From assembly GCA_910579335.1 (NCBI GenBank), contig CAJTUQ010000077.1:1964-13717 (forward strand): a stretch of 11,754 bases of DNA. The letters are read 5' to 3'. A program made the translations under genes and the position numbers. The notes beneath the pieces were generated by a model. The model saw only the letters and a list, made by a program, of their open reading frames with translations. It was not told the origin of the DNA and did no database searches. Source of the stretch: an uncultured Dorea sp. (GTDB taxonomy: Bacteria > Bacillota > Clostridia > Lachnospirales > Lachnospiraceae). This document shows, in pieces, positions 1 to 6,310 of this stretch; within the stretch, counting starts at the first letter, position 1, and each line of letters starts with the position of its first letter.

Positions 1-2
1 TA

Positions 3-444
3 TTAGATGATGAATGTGTAAATAGTGCAAAAGAAATGGCAACTGTCTATACTGCTATTGCTGCGTTTGAAAATATGGTTCGTAAATTTGTGGTTAAGGT
101 ATTGCTGGAACATAAAGGTGAAAACTGGTGGGATGAATGTGTTTATGTCTAAAATAAAAAAATTTGCAGAATCTAGAAAAAAAGAGGAAGAGAAAATAAA
201 ATGGCATACACAACGAGGAGATTCGATGATAAACTATATAGAGTTTGGAGATTTGGTTTCTATTATGCAACAAAATTTTGAATTATTTGAAGTTTATATA
301 GTGTCAATTGATTGGGCAAGACAGATTATTCAGACCTTAGAGCGGTCAAGAAATGTTATAATGCATAGTGGGGAGTTGGGAAGAAAAGATATAGAAAGAA
401 TTGGAACAAATATTCGTGATTGGGTAAGTCAAGTTGGTAATTGA
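3..444 (+). pseudogene. Swt1-family HEPN protein, C-terminal part, frameshifted and cut by the window start
   Basis: The remnant reads as about 147 codons in two frames. Nucleotides 3-149 give a segment with TAIAAFENMVRKF and GENWWDECV, then a stop at 150-152. From about 145 the +1 frame continues with KKFAESRKKEEEKIKW, RGDSMINY, FGDLVSI and a long C-terminal part ending at 444. Both halves match, in order, what I recall of Swt1-type HEPN proteins. The second half holds an Rx4H motif (RNVIMH), the usual HEPN ribonuclease signature. Seven nucleotides (144-150) lie where the family seems to have two residues, so a one-base insertion explains the break. HEPN proteins are often RNases in defence or toxin systems; activity here is inferred only. 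The stretch is more AT-rich than the rest of the window, suggesting acquired DNA. The N-terminal part is outside the window. A sequencing error is the alternative explanation for the frameshift. Confidence 0.72.
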
Positions 445-500
445 CGATAATATTTGTGGGAAAGGGGTAATACCGTTGAGACGTGCGCCCTTTTGGATAG

Positions 501-701
501 AAAATAATAACACTGCTGCAACAGTCAGTGTATGGTTTTAAGGTATCGTCTTTATATGCGGCGCAGATAAAAGACAAATGCGGCTGCCTTAAGCATCCGA
601 ATTATAATATGGGCGAAGATAAGAACCGTGTGACGAAATATCTGCAGGTCAAACGGTATATAAGAAGAGACTTAAAGCTGTTTGTATGGTATCATGTAGG
701 T
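501..701 (+). pseudogene. degenerate fragment resembling the C-terminal tail of a 23S rRNA (uracil) methyltransferase
   Basis: An open frame from 501 reads KIITLLQQ, then YGFKVSSLYAAQIKDKCG and NYNMGEDKNRV. This resembles, from memory, a C-terminal extension on Lachnospiraceae RlmD/RumA-type methyltransferases, where a YGxKVSSLYIAQ(I/V)KxKCG block is followed by a Tyr-Asn block and a Pro-rich, Glu/Lys-rich end. Here the later part (TKYLQVKRYIRRDLKLF) aligns only loosely and has lost the prolines and cysteine. None of the methyltransferase domain is present. The open frame runs to 824, but nothing after about 700 looks like protein. I infer a decayed gene tail, not a functional 98-residue protein. 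No ribosome site precedes the GTG at 528. Confidence 0.35.
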
Positions 702-795
702 ACGACTCCTTTCTTGGCAGACTGGCGGATAATTTCTGGACAATTCTATTTTGTGCAAACCAGTGAGGAGCCGTTTTATTTTGTTACAAAAGAAT

Positions 796-835
796 CCCGT
801 ATTTATGCGGGCTTTGGCGTCTAGCAAACGCCAAA
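796..835 (+). repeat. two tandem stem-loops before the exonuclease gene
   Basis: The first hairpin pairs CCCGTA (796-801) with TGCGGG (806-811) around a TTTA loop, with one G-T pair. The second pairs TTTGGCGT (813-820) perfectly with ACGCCAAA (828-835) around a 7-nt loop. Neither is followed by a T-run on either strand, so they are not typical intrinsic terminators. They end about 17 nt before the ribosome site of the next gene and could be leader RNA structure or part of a dispersed repeat. Confidence 0.5.
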
Positions 836-864
836 AGGAATGAATGATAAAAAGGAGAAAAAAG

Positions 865-1551
865 ATGCTTGGAGATACACAAGGAAAAAAGCTTGACAAG
901 TATGTGCACGATTACGTGGTTTTTGATTTGGAGACGACGGGTATTAACTGTGCGGCGGACAGGGTTATTGAAATCTCCGCAGTCAAAGTGCTGGAGGGAA
1001 AGACAGCGGATACCTTTACCGCATTGGTGAATCCGGAGATGAAAATTCCCTTTCGTGCATCCCAAATCAATCATATCTATGATGACATGGTAAAAGATGC
1101 ACCGGTGTTTCAGACGGTCTTGGCTGCGTTTGATGCTTTTATCGGGGACATGGTACTGGTCGGGCACAATATACATACCTTTGACATGAAGTTTATCCAG
1201 AGAGATGCGCAGGCATACTGGGGAAAAGTGTTTTCAAACAATTACATAGACACTCTGCCTCTGGCAAGACAATGCCTGCCAAAGCTTCGCAGCCATAAGC
1301 TGACGGATTTGGCGGCCCACTATCATATCAATGCGGACGATGCGCACCGTGCGCTTGCCGACTGTGGGATGAACCAGAAAGTATTCGAGAGGCTGGGGGA
1401 GGCGTTAGAGTCGCCGGAGGTGCAAAGGAATATGAAGATATGCCCCAGATGCGGCCAGCTTATGAGGAAGCGGAACGGGAGATTTGGAGAATTTTGGGGC
1501 TGCGGCGGATATCCGGAGTGCAGGTACACAGAAAAATTATTTGCAAAATGA
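865..1551 (+). CDS. DEDDh 3'-5' exonuclease (DnaQ-like) with C-terminal topoisomerase-type zinc ribbon
   Basis: This is a predicted 228-residue cytosolic 3'-5' exonuclease of the DnaQ/DNA polymerase III epsilon superfamily, acting on DNA or RNA ends with two metal ions. The DEDDh set is visible: Asp21 and Glu23 in FDLETTG, Asp107 in HNIHTFDMKF, and His161 and Asp166 in DDAHRALADC. Residues 190-222 add a four-cysteine zinc ribbon (CPRCG, then GCGGYPEC; Cys193, 196, 213, 219), as in the tail of bacterial topoisomerase I, which probably binds single-stranded nucleic acid. I chose the ATG at 865 because AAGGAG (852-857) lies 7 nt before it. An in-frame ATG at 844 lies upstream of that site and adds only a lysine-rich heptapeptide. 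The last codons overlap the -35 box of the thiamine promoter. The substrate cannot be read from sequence; it is not necessarily the replicative proofreading subunit. Confidence 0.88.
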   Translation: MLGDTQGKKLDKYVHDYVVFDLETTGINCAADRVIEISAVKVLEGKTADTFTALVNPEMKIPFRASQINHIYDDMVKDAPVFQTVLAAFDAFIGDMVLVGHNIHTFDMKFIQRDAQAYWGKVFSNNYIDTLPLARQCLPKLRSHKLTDLAAHYHINADDAHRALADCGMNQKVFERLGEALESPEVQRNMKICPRCGQLMRKRNGRFGEFWGCGGYPECRYTEKLFAK

Positions 1552-1568
1552 ATATGCTGTAGTATACT
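1541..1568 (+). promoter_or_regulatory. sigma-70-type promoter of the thiamine operon
   Basis: TTGCAA (1541-1546) and TATACT (1563-1568) are separated by 16 nt, directly ahead of the TPP riboswitch. The -35 box overlaps the last codons of the exonuclease gene. A start at about 1575 would trim part of the outermost aptamer stem (1572-1576), so the exact start site is uncertain. Confidence 0.55.
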
Positions 1569-1571
1569 TAG

Positions 1572-1671
1572 TATGTAGACAAAGGGGAGCTTGCGTATCA
1601 AGCAGGCTGAGAGTAGGCTGAACTGCCTAGACCCGCAGACCTGATTTGGATAATGCCAACGTAGGGACATA
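1572..1671 (+). ncRNA. TPP riboswitch (THI element) aptamer
   Basis: The conserved core is present in order: GGGGAGC (1584-1590), GGCTGAGAG (1605-1613), ACCC (1631-1634), then ACCTGATTTGGATAATGCC (1639-1657) and AACGTAGGGA (1658-1667). An optional stem GCTTG/CAAGC (1589-1603) and a stem TAGGC/GCCTA (1614-1629) fill the variable positions. TATGT (1572-1576) and ACATA (1667-1671) can close the outer stem. The aptamer binds thiamine pyrophosphate in nascent mRNA. It lies directly before a terminator and thiM, so it should turn the operon off when TPP is plentiful. Confidence 0.96.
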
Positions 1672-1689
1672 AGATGCATAAATTCGGCG

Positions 1690-1719
1690 GACGTACCTTG
1701 GCAGGTACGTCTGTTTTTG
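1690..1719 (+). terminator. riboswitch-controlled intrinsic terminator
   Basis: GACGTACC (1690-1697) pairs perfectly with GGTACGTC (1704-1711) around the loop TTGGCA, followed by TGTTTTTGTTT. This is the expression platform of the TPP riboswitch. The loop TTGGCA and the arm bases ACGT can instead pair with TGCCAACGT of the aptamer (1654-1662), forming an antiterminator. The terminator therefore forms only when TPP holds that aptamer strand. Confidence 0.9.
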
Positions 1720-1757
1720 TTTCTGTGAATGGTAATCCGGAAGGAGGAGATATTTTT

Positions 1758-2579
1758 ATGTTTGGAACTTGTTTGGAAAATGTCAAAAAGACCGCACCGC
1801 TTGTGCATAACATCACGAACTATGTAACGGTAAATGATGTGGCGAATGTGCTGCTGGCGTGCGGTGCCAGCCCGATTATGTCGGACGAGCCGAAGGATGT
1901 CGCAGATATCACGTCAATCTGCGGCGGATTAAATATCAATATCGGCACGCTGAATGAGCGGACGATTGAGGGAATGTTCATAGCTGGAAGAAAAGCGAAT
2001 GAGCTTTCCCATCCGGTGCTCCTAGACCCGGTAGGTGCGGGAGCCAGTACGCTGCGCACGGATACTGCGGTCCGTTTGATGGAGGCGCTTACTCTTACGG
2101 TTATCCGGGGAAACATTTCTGAAATCAAGGCACTGGCTCTTGGAAGCAGTACGACAAAAGGAGTGGATGCAGCTGCGGCAGATGCGGTAACGGAGGAAAA
2201 TCTTGCGGCTGCGGCTGCGTTTGCAAAACGCTTTGCACAAAAATGCGGATGTATTGTAGCAATTACCGGGGCGATAGACCTTGTATGCGATGGAACAAAA
2301 TGCTATGTTATCCGGGGCGGACGTCCGGAGATGGGACGCATTACCGGGACGGGGTGCCAGCTGTCCGGTATGATGACTGCATTTGTGACGGCAAATCCTG
2401 AGAATCAGTTAGAAGCGGCGGCAGCGGCTGTCTGTGCTATGGGGCTTGCGGGCGAGATCGCATTTGCGCGTATGGAAGAGGGCGACGGCAATGCTGCGTA
2501 CCGTAACCGGATTATTGATGCAATCTACAATATGGATGCAAAAATGTTGGATAAGGGAGCAGACTATGAAATTCGATAA
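1758..2579 (+). CDS. thiM: hydroxyethylthiazole kinase ThiM
   Basis: ThiM is the cytosolic enzyme that uses ATP to phosphorylate 4-methyl-5-(2-hydroxyethyl)thiazole, the thiazole half of thiamine, in the salvage pathway. The 273-residue length is normal for the family. Visible motifs are VHNITNYVTVNDVAN (residues 16-30), SPIMSDEP (38-45), LLDPVGAGAS (88-97), VIRGNISE (115-122), and the phosphate-binding GRITGTGCQLSG (193-204) carrying the conserved Cys200. The start at 1758 is set by AAGGAGG (1741-1747). An upstream in-frame ATG at 1674 lies between the aptamer and the terminator and is rejected. It is the first gene of the TPP-controlled operon. Its last 14 nt overlap thiE, so the two are probably translationally coupled. 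Confidence 0.97.
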   Translation: MFGTCLENVKKTAPLVHNITNYVTVNDVANVLLACGASPIMSDEPKDVADITSICGGLNINIGTLNERTIEGMFIAGRKANELSHPVLLDPVGAGASTLRTDTAVRLMEALTLTVIRGNISEIKALALGSSTTKGVDAAAADAVTEENLAAAAAFAKRFAQKCGCIVAITGAIDLVCDGTKCYVIRGGRPEMGRITGTGCQLSGMMTAFVTANPENQLEAAAAAVCAMGLAGEIAFARMEEGDGNAAYRNRIIDAIYNMDAKMLDKGADYEIR

Positions 2580-3225
2580 AAAGAAGCTGCTTTTGTATGC
2601 GGTAACAGACAGAAGCTGGCTGGGAGATGAAAGCCTTGTAAGCCAAGTGGAAAAAGCAATAAAAGGAGGGGCGGTTTTTGTCCAGCTGCGGGAGAAGAAA
2701 CTGGACAGAGAACATTTCCTTCAGGAGGCAAAGGAAGTTGGAGAACTCTGTAAAAAGTACAAGGTGCCCTTCGTAGTGAATGATGATGTGGAAATTGCAC
2801 TTGCGTCCGGCGCAGACGGAGTGCATGTCGGCCAGAGCGATATGGAAGCCGGGGACGTGCGCAGGAAGCTTGGAGCGGAGAAGATTATCGGCGTGTCCGT
2901 TCAGACGGTGGAGCAGGCGGTTCTGGCACAGGAGCGCGGTGCGGATTATCTGGGCGCAGGTGCGGTGTTCCCTACAGATTCTAAGATGGATGCGTGCGAG
3001 GTTTCCCATGAGACACTAAGACAAATCTGCGAGGCGGTTGATATTCCGGTAATTGCCATCGGAGGAATCAATAAGGACAATGTTAAGGAGCTTTCCGGAA
3101 GTGGTATCTGCGGTATAGCGGTAATCAGCGCTATCTTTGCAAAGGAAGATATTGAGAGGGCCGCTAGAGAGCTTCTGTGCGCCGCAAAAGAATTATTTGA
3201 TACCGGAGCCGCATCCGGCAGATGA
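2566..3225 (+). CDS. thiE: thiamine-phosphate synthase ThiE
   Basis: ThiE condenses HMP pyrophosphate with thiazole phosphate to give thiamine monophosphate, releasing pyrophosphate. The 219-residue protein has the family's TIM-barrel signatures: LYAVTDR (residues 10-16), VQLREKKLD (39-47), VVNDDVEIA (70-78), GADGVHVGQSD (82-92), IIGVSVQT (107-114), GAVFPTDSKMDA (132-143) and VIAIGGIN (162-169). The ATG at 2566 has AAGGGAG (2553-2559) six nt upstream and sits inside the end of thiM. A frame open upstream of it has no matching protein similarity. It takes its two substrates from ThiM and ThiD, encoded on either side, which fits one salvage unit. Confidence 0.97.
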   Translation: MKFDKKKLLLYAVTDRSWLGDESLVSQVEKAIKGGAVFVQLREKKLDREHFLQEAKEVGELCKKYKVPFVVNDDVEIALASGADGVHVGQSDMEAGDVRRKLGAEKIIGVSVQTVEQAVLAQERGADYLGAGAVFPTDSKMDACEVSHETLRQICEAVDIPVIAIGGINKDNVKELSGSGICGIAVISAIFAKEDIERAARELLCAAKELFDTGAASGR

Positions 3226-3258
3226 GCGGAATATAAGTTTGAAAGGGGCGTGGCGGAT

Positions 3259-3912
3259 ATGATAAAAGGAGCAATATTTGACGTGGACGGAACACTCTTA
3301 GACTCTATGGAAATCTGGGAGGATGCAGGAGCCCGTTATCTTAGAAGAATCGGAAAAGACCCTGAGGAAGGGTTAAATAAAGTTTTGTATCCTATGACAA
3401 TGGCAGAAGGTGCGGAATATGTAAAGGAGCGCTATCATCTTTCATCTGCATTGGATGAAATCATACGGGGAGTCCTCGATACAGTGAGAGATTATTATTT
3501 TTATGAAGCGCCGGTAAAGACAGGAGTGAAAGCGTTTCTTGCCGGAATGAAGGAAAGAGGCATACCGATGGCCGCCGCTACTGCCAGTGACAGAAAACAT
3601 ATTGAGGCTGCGTTTAAAAGGCTTGGCATTGACGGGTACTTTGGAAAAATTTTCACGTGCGCAGAGGTTGGGGCGGGGAAACGCTCTCCTTTGATCTATG
3701 AAAGAGCGGCAAAATACCTGAATGCAAAACCGACGGAAATCGTTGTGTTTGAAGATGCGCTCTATGCCCTTATGACAGCGAAGCGCGCAGGATTCCATAC
3801 CGTAGGAGTGTATGACAGATTCAGCGCAGAACAGACGGCGGAGATGAAAAGACAGGCGGATATATATGTGAAAGAGCTTTTGGAGGTCGACAGGTTTCTG
3901 TCGCTGTCTTAA
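3259..3912 (+). CDS. HAD-superfamily hydrolase (phosphatase-like) in the thiamine operon
   Basis: This is a 217-residue cytosolic HAD hydrolase of the beta-phosphoglucomutase/phosphatase type, with a helical cap between motifs I and II. Motif I is FDVDGTLLDS (nucleophile Asp8, acid Asp10), motif II lies in AAATASD (about 105-111), motif III is Lys141 in GAGKRSP, and motif IV is FEDA with Glu165 and Asp166. I prefer the ATG at 3259 because AAAGGGG (3242-3248) lies 10 nt before it; a GTG at 3250 is too close to that site. The gene starts 33 nt after thiE and is followed by thiD, so it is very likely co-transcribed under TPP control. A role as thiamine monophosphate or HMP-phosphate phosphatase is attractive but inferred from position only. 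General HAD enzymes act on many sugar and nucleotide phosphates. Confidence 0.9.
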   Translation: MIKGAIFDVDGTLLDSMEIWEDAGARYLRRIGKDPEEGLNKVLYPMTMAEGAEYVKERYHLSSALDEIIRGVLDTVRDYYFYEAPVKTGVKAFLAGMKERGIPMAAATASDRKHIEAAFKRLGIDGYFGKIFTCAEVGAGKRSPLIYERAAKYLNAKPTEIVVFEDALYALMTAKRAGFHTVGVYDRFSAEQTAEMKRQADIYVKELLEVDRFLSLS

Positions 3913-3953
3913 AAGCAGTACAGATACATAAGAATGAAAGAGAGAATTGATTT

Positions 3954-4742
3954 ATGAAAACAGCTTTAACAATTGCCGGCAGCGATTCCAGCGGAGGCGC
4001 GGGAATCCAGGCTGATATAAAGACAATGACCTGCAGCGGGGTGTATGCCATGAGCGCATTGACAGCACTGACGGCTCAGAATACAATGGGTGTGACAGGA
4101 ATTATGGAAGTGACGCCAGAGTTTTTAGGAGAGCAGCTTGACAATATATTTACGGATATTTTCCCGGATGCGGTAAAAATCGGAATGGTATCGGGAAGCG
4201 CCCTTATATTGAAGATTGCGGAAAAGCTTAAGGAGTACGGGGCAAAAAATATTGTTGTGGATCCGGTTATGGTATCGACTAGCGGCTCCAGATTGATAAG
4301 TGACGAGGCGGTAGATACATTAAAAGAATGCCTGATTCCTCTTGCCGATGTCCTGACTCCGAATATCCCTGAGGCGCAGACGCTTTCGGGGATAGCGGTG
4401 AAGACGCCGGAGGATATGGTTTTGGCGGCGGAGAAAATAAGCAGAAGCTATCACTGCGCAGTGCTTTTAAAGGGAGGGCACCAGATGAATGATGCCAATG
4501 ATTTATTATACCGCGGGGGTTCCTATCAGTGGTTTACGGGGAAAAGAATTGACAATCCGAATACGCATGGCACCGGATGTACCCTTTCCAGTGCAATTGC
4601 CTCAAATCTGGCAAAGGGATATTCTCTTGACGAGGCGGTGGAGCGCGCAAAGGAATATCTTTCGGGCGCACTTTTGGCGATGCTGAATCTTGGGAGAGGA
4701 AGAGGCCCTCTAAATCACGGGTATCGGATTTTCTCAGAGTAA
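3954..4742 (+). CDS. thiD: hydroxymethylpyrimidine/phosphomethylpyrimidine kinase ThiD
   Basis: ThiD phosphorylates 4-amino-5-hydroxymethyl-2-methylpyrimidine and then its monophosphate, giving the pyrophosphate used by ThiE. The 262 residues match the family length. Motifs are TIAGSDSSGGAGIQADIK (residues 6-23), VKIGMVS (74-80), VVDPVMVSTSG (101-111), LTPNIPEA (134-141), LLKGGH (171-176), and NTHGTGCTLSSA (203-214) with the conserved Cys209. The ATG at 3954 follows a modest site (GAAAGAGAG) 41 nt after the HAD gene. It is the last gene of the TPP-riboswitch operon. The N-terminal GSDSSGGAG favours the bifunctional HMP/HMP-P kinase over pyridoxal kinase. Confidence 0.96.
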   Translation: MKTALTIAGSDSSGGAGIQADIKTMTCSGVYAMSALTALTAQNTMGVTGIMEVTPEFLGEQLDNIFTDIFPDAVKIGMVSGSALILKIAEKLKEYGAKNIVVDPVMVSTSGSRLISDEAVDTLKECLIPLADVLTPNIPEAQTLSGIAVKTPEDMVLAAEKISRSYHCAVLLKGGHQMNDANDLLYRGGSYQWFTGKRIDNPNTHGTGCTLSSAIASNLAKGYSLDEAVERAKEYLSGALLAMLNLGRGRGPLNHGYRIFSE

Positions 4743-4769
4743 GTGTCCTTGCTTCCTTTTGCGACACTT
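4741..4769. repeat. short inverted repeat at the thiD stop codon
   Basis: AAGTGTC (4741-4747) and GACACTT (4763-4769) form a 7-bp perfect stem with a 15-nt loop, starting inside the thiD stop codon. No T-run follows on either strand, so termination is unlikely to be efficient. It may still protect the 3' end of the thiamine operon mRNA. Confidence 0.4.
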
Positions 4770-4787
4770 GAAAAACAGGTGATGAAA

Positions 4788-4857
4788 AGAAAAATACAAA
4801 AAAACAGGCGTCCGCAACCAATAGTTGACAAAAGTCGGTAGATTGCGGCCGCCTGTT
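4788..4857 (-). terminator. long imperfect hairpin between thiD and the regulator gene, with its T-run on the minus strand
   Basis: AACAGGCG (4803-4810) plus CCGCAA (4812-4817) pair with TTGCGG (4843-4848) plus CGCCTGTT (4850-4857), giving 14 pairs with one T/C mismatch. Inside the loop GAC/GTC can also pair. On the plus strand it is preceded by an A-rich run and followed by CTGGTATGC, so the only good T-run (TTTTTTTGTATTTTT) is on the minus strand. It is classed as a minus-oriented or bidirectional terminator. The only gene evidence nearby is plus-strand, so it probably also serves, weakly, to end the thiamine operon. Confidence 0.55.
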
Positions 4858-4888
4858 CTGGTATGCTTGTTTTAGGAGGTGGGGGAAG

Positions 4889-6310
4889 ATGGCTTTGGGA
4901 GAAAACATTTCGGCGGAAAGAAAAAGACAAGGTTTTTCTCAGGATGATATTGCGGTGCTGATAGGGGTAAGCAGGCAGGCGGTGTCTAAGTGGGAAAAAG
5001 GATTATCCAGTCCAAGTACGGAAAATATGATAAAGCTTGCAGAGATTCTCAAAGTATCTGTGGAAAAGCTGTCTGATGGGGTGGATATTGGACTAGAAGG
5101 TAAAACGTCAGGCAAGGACAGGCTGATATACAGAATTTCAGACAGCGCTTATCTGTGGCTGCTGATAAAAGAAAAGCTGTGGTATCGATTGGCCAATCCG
5201 GTATTGTTTCTCCTTTATCTGGAGATGTGGCAGACAACATACCAGCTTGCCTATGTGGGGATGCTAAGAAAAAATGTACTGCTGTTTGTCATATATATGG
5301 CGGCAGCTTTTCTCATTATCGTACAGCTGGCGGCGTCCGTTAAGATTACGGCCGGTAAGAAAGTGATAAGCTTTGGTGAACTCTTAGAGTTTACCAAAGA
5401 TGGGCTAATCATTACGCATAAGCGGCCGTGTGCAGAAAAGACGGATATTTTATGGAGGGAAGTGAAGCGGATAACATCGGGCCGTCGTTACTGCTTTCTG
5501 TTTTTTAAGGATGGATGTTTCCTGCCGGTTTTAAAGGAAGACATGCAGGAAAGCCAGGAAAAACTTTTGTATGAAAGAGACGTCCGGGCAAAAAGGAGAG
5601 GAGTGCGCATTGCGGCGGCAGCGCTTTGGATAGTTGTTACGTGTTGCGCAGTGACGGCCGTATGCAGCAGCGCCGTGAATCTGAACGGCCGTCTGGCATG
5701 GAAGATACAGGAGCTTCGGACGCAAAAAATGGTAAAGTTTGAGGAGAAAAACTTTTATGCGCTTGGGTTTGAAGGAATTATTGAGATGGCTGAGACAAAG
5801 GTTGATTTGATGCCTCATTTAATGACCAATCATATAGATATCATTTTCAGGAGCGACGGGGAGCTTTTGAGCATTGACGGCTATATATCGGGATATGATG
5901 CAGATTATAAACTAAGGGCGGGTTATCTGCTGCACTATGATGCGGCAAAAAGCGGTAAGATGATGATACGTACGCAGGATTTTACAGGGATTGATAAAAG
6001 TGAGCAGAAGGAGTATGACCCGGATAATGATTTGTCCATTCTTATCAAAATGTCAAAAAGCGTCCATATCCCGGATATAACAAAAGTTTGGAAAGAAAAG
6101 AGGTACGGTTTTTATTACAAGGGTATCGCTTCATGGGGCTATATGGGCGCTGAGGAAGGGATTCACTTTATTGATGAAAATGGGAACGTGTCGATGGCGC
6201 CTATAGGCCCGTCTAAAGAGGTAAAGGGGCCGAGCCTTTCGATTTATTGTCCGGACAGCAAAGAAGAAATAACGCCGATGCGGTATGTCTACAAGGAGGA
6301 ATCACTATGA
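4889..6310 (+). CDS. membrane-anchored XRE-type HTH regulator with YcxB-like segment and outer C-terminal domain
   Basis: This 473-residue protein starts with a clear XRE/Cro-type helix-turn-helix (residues about 5-60: RKRQGFSQDDIAVLIGVSRQ, then AVSKWEKG). Two hydrophobic segments (about 101-124 and 130-150) follow. Residues about 158-230 are a soluble beta-rich stretch (ISFGELLEFTKDGL, then ILWREVKRI) resembling YcxB-like/PH-type domains. A third membrane segment (about 240-262) precedes a 210-residue C-terminal domain I do not recognise. Predicted topology puts the HTH and YcxB-like part in the cytoplasm and the C-terminal domain outside. AGGAGGT (4874-4880) lies 8 nt before the ATG. The stop overlaps the next gene's start as ATGA, so the two are coupled. 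I infer a one-component envelope sensor; the DNA target and signal are unknown. Confidence 0.82.
   Translation: MALGENISAERKRQGFSQDDIAVLIGVSRQAVSKWEKGLSSPSTENMIKLAEILKVSVEKLSDGVDIGLEGKTSGKDRLIYRISDSAYLWLLIKEKLWYRLANPVLFLLYLEMWQTTYQLAYVGMLRKNVLLFVIYMAAAFLIIVQLAASVKITAGKKVISFGELLEFTKDGLIITHKRPCAEKTDILWREVKRITSGRRYCFLFFKDGCFLPVLKEDMQESQEKLLYERDVRAKRRGVRIAAAALWIVVTCCAVTAVCSSAVNLNGRLAWKIQELRTQKMVKFEEKNFYALGFEGIIEMAETKVDLMPHLMTNHIDIIFRSDGELLSIDGYISGYDADYKLRAGYLLHYDAAKSGKMMIRTQDFTGIDKSEQKEYDPDNDLSILIKMSKSVHIPDITKVWKEKRYGFYYKGIASWGYMGAEEGIHFIDENGNVSMAPIGPSKEVKGPSLSIYCPDSKEEITPMRYVYKEESL

Larger units (their letters stand above)
445..843. other. intergenic stretch of about 400 nt without an intact gene
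   Basis: Between the HEPN remnant and the exonuclease gene there is no convincing intact coding sequence. The stretch holds the methyltransferase-tail-like fragment (about 501-701) and two tandem stem-loops (796-835). I saw no tRNA, no integrase-type repeat and no clear promoter. Confidence 0.6.

Noticed and set aside
528..824. A 98-codon protein starting at GTG 528
   Set aside because: There is no ribosome site. Only the first part resembles a known protein tail, and the end is made of the hairpin sequences.
784..1176. Minus-strand open frame over the exonuclease gene
   Set aside because: It is a reverse-frame shadow of a gene with clear DEDDh motifs and shows no recognisable domain.
1674..1757. 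Upstream in-frame ATG for thiM
   Set aside because: It lies between the riboswitch aptamer and its terminator, has no ribosome site, and the extra residues do not resemble ThiM.
4741..4769. Inverted repeat at the end of thiD as a terminator
   Set aside because: The stem is short with a 15-nt loop and no T-run on either strand; kept only as a repeat.
4825..4830. Consensus TTGACA as a -35 box for the regulator gene
   Set aside because: It sits in the hairpin loop and the sequence 17 nt downstream is GCCGCC. The nearest -10-like TATGCT is 31 nt away.
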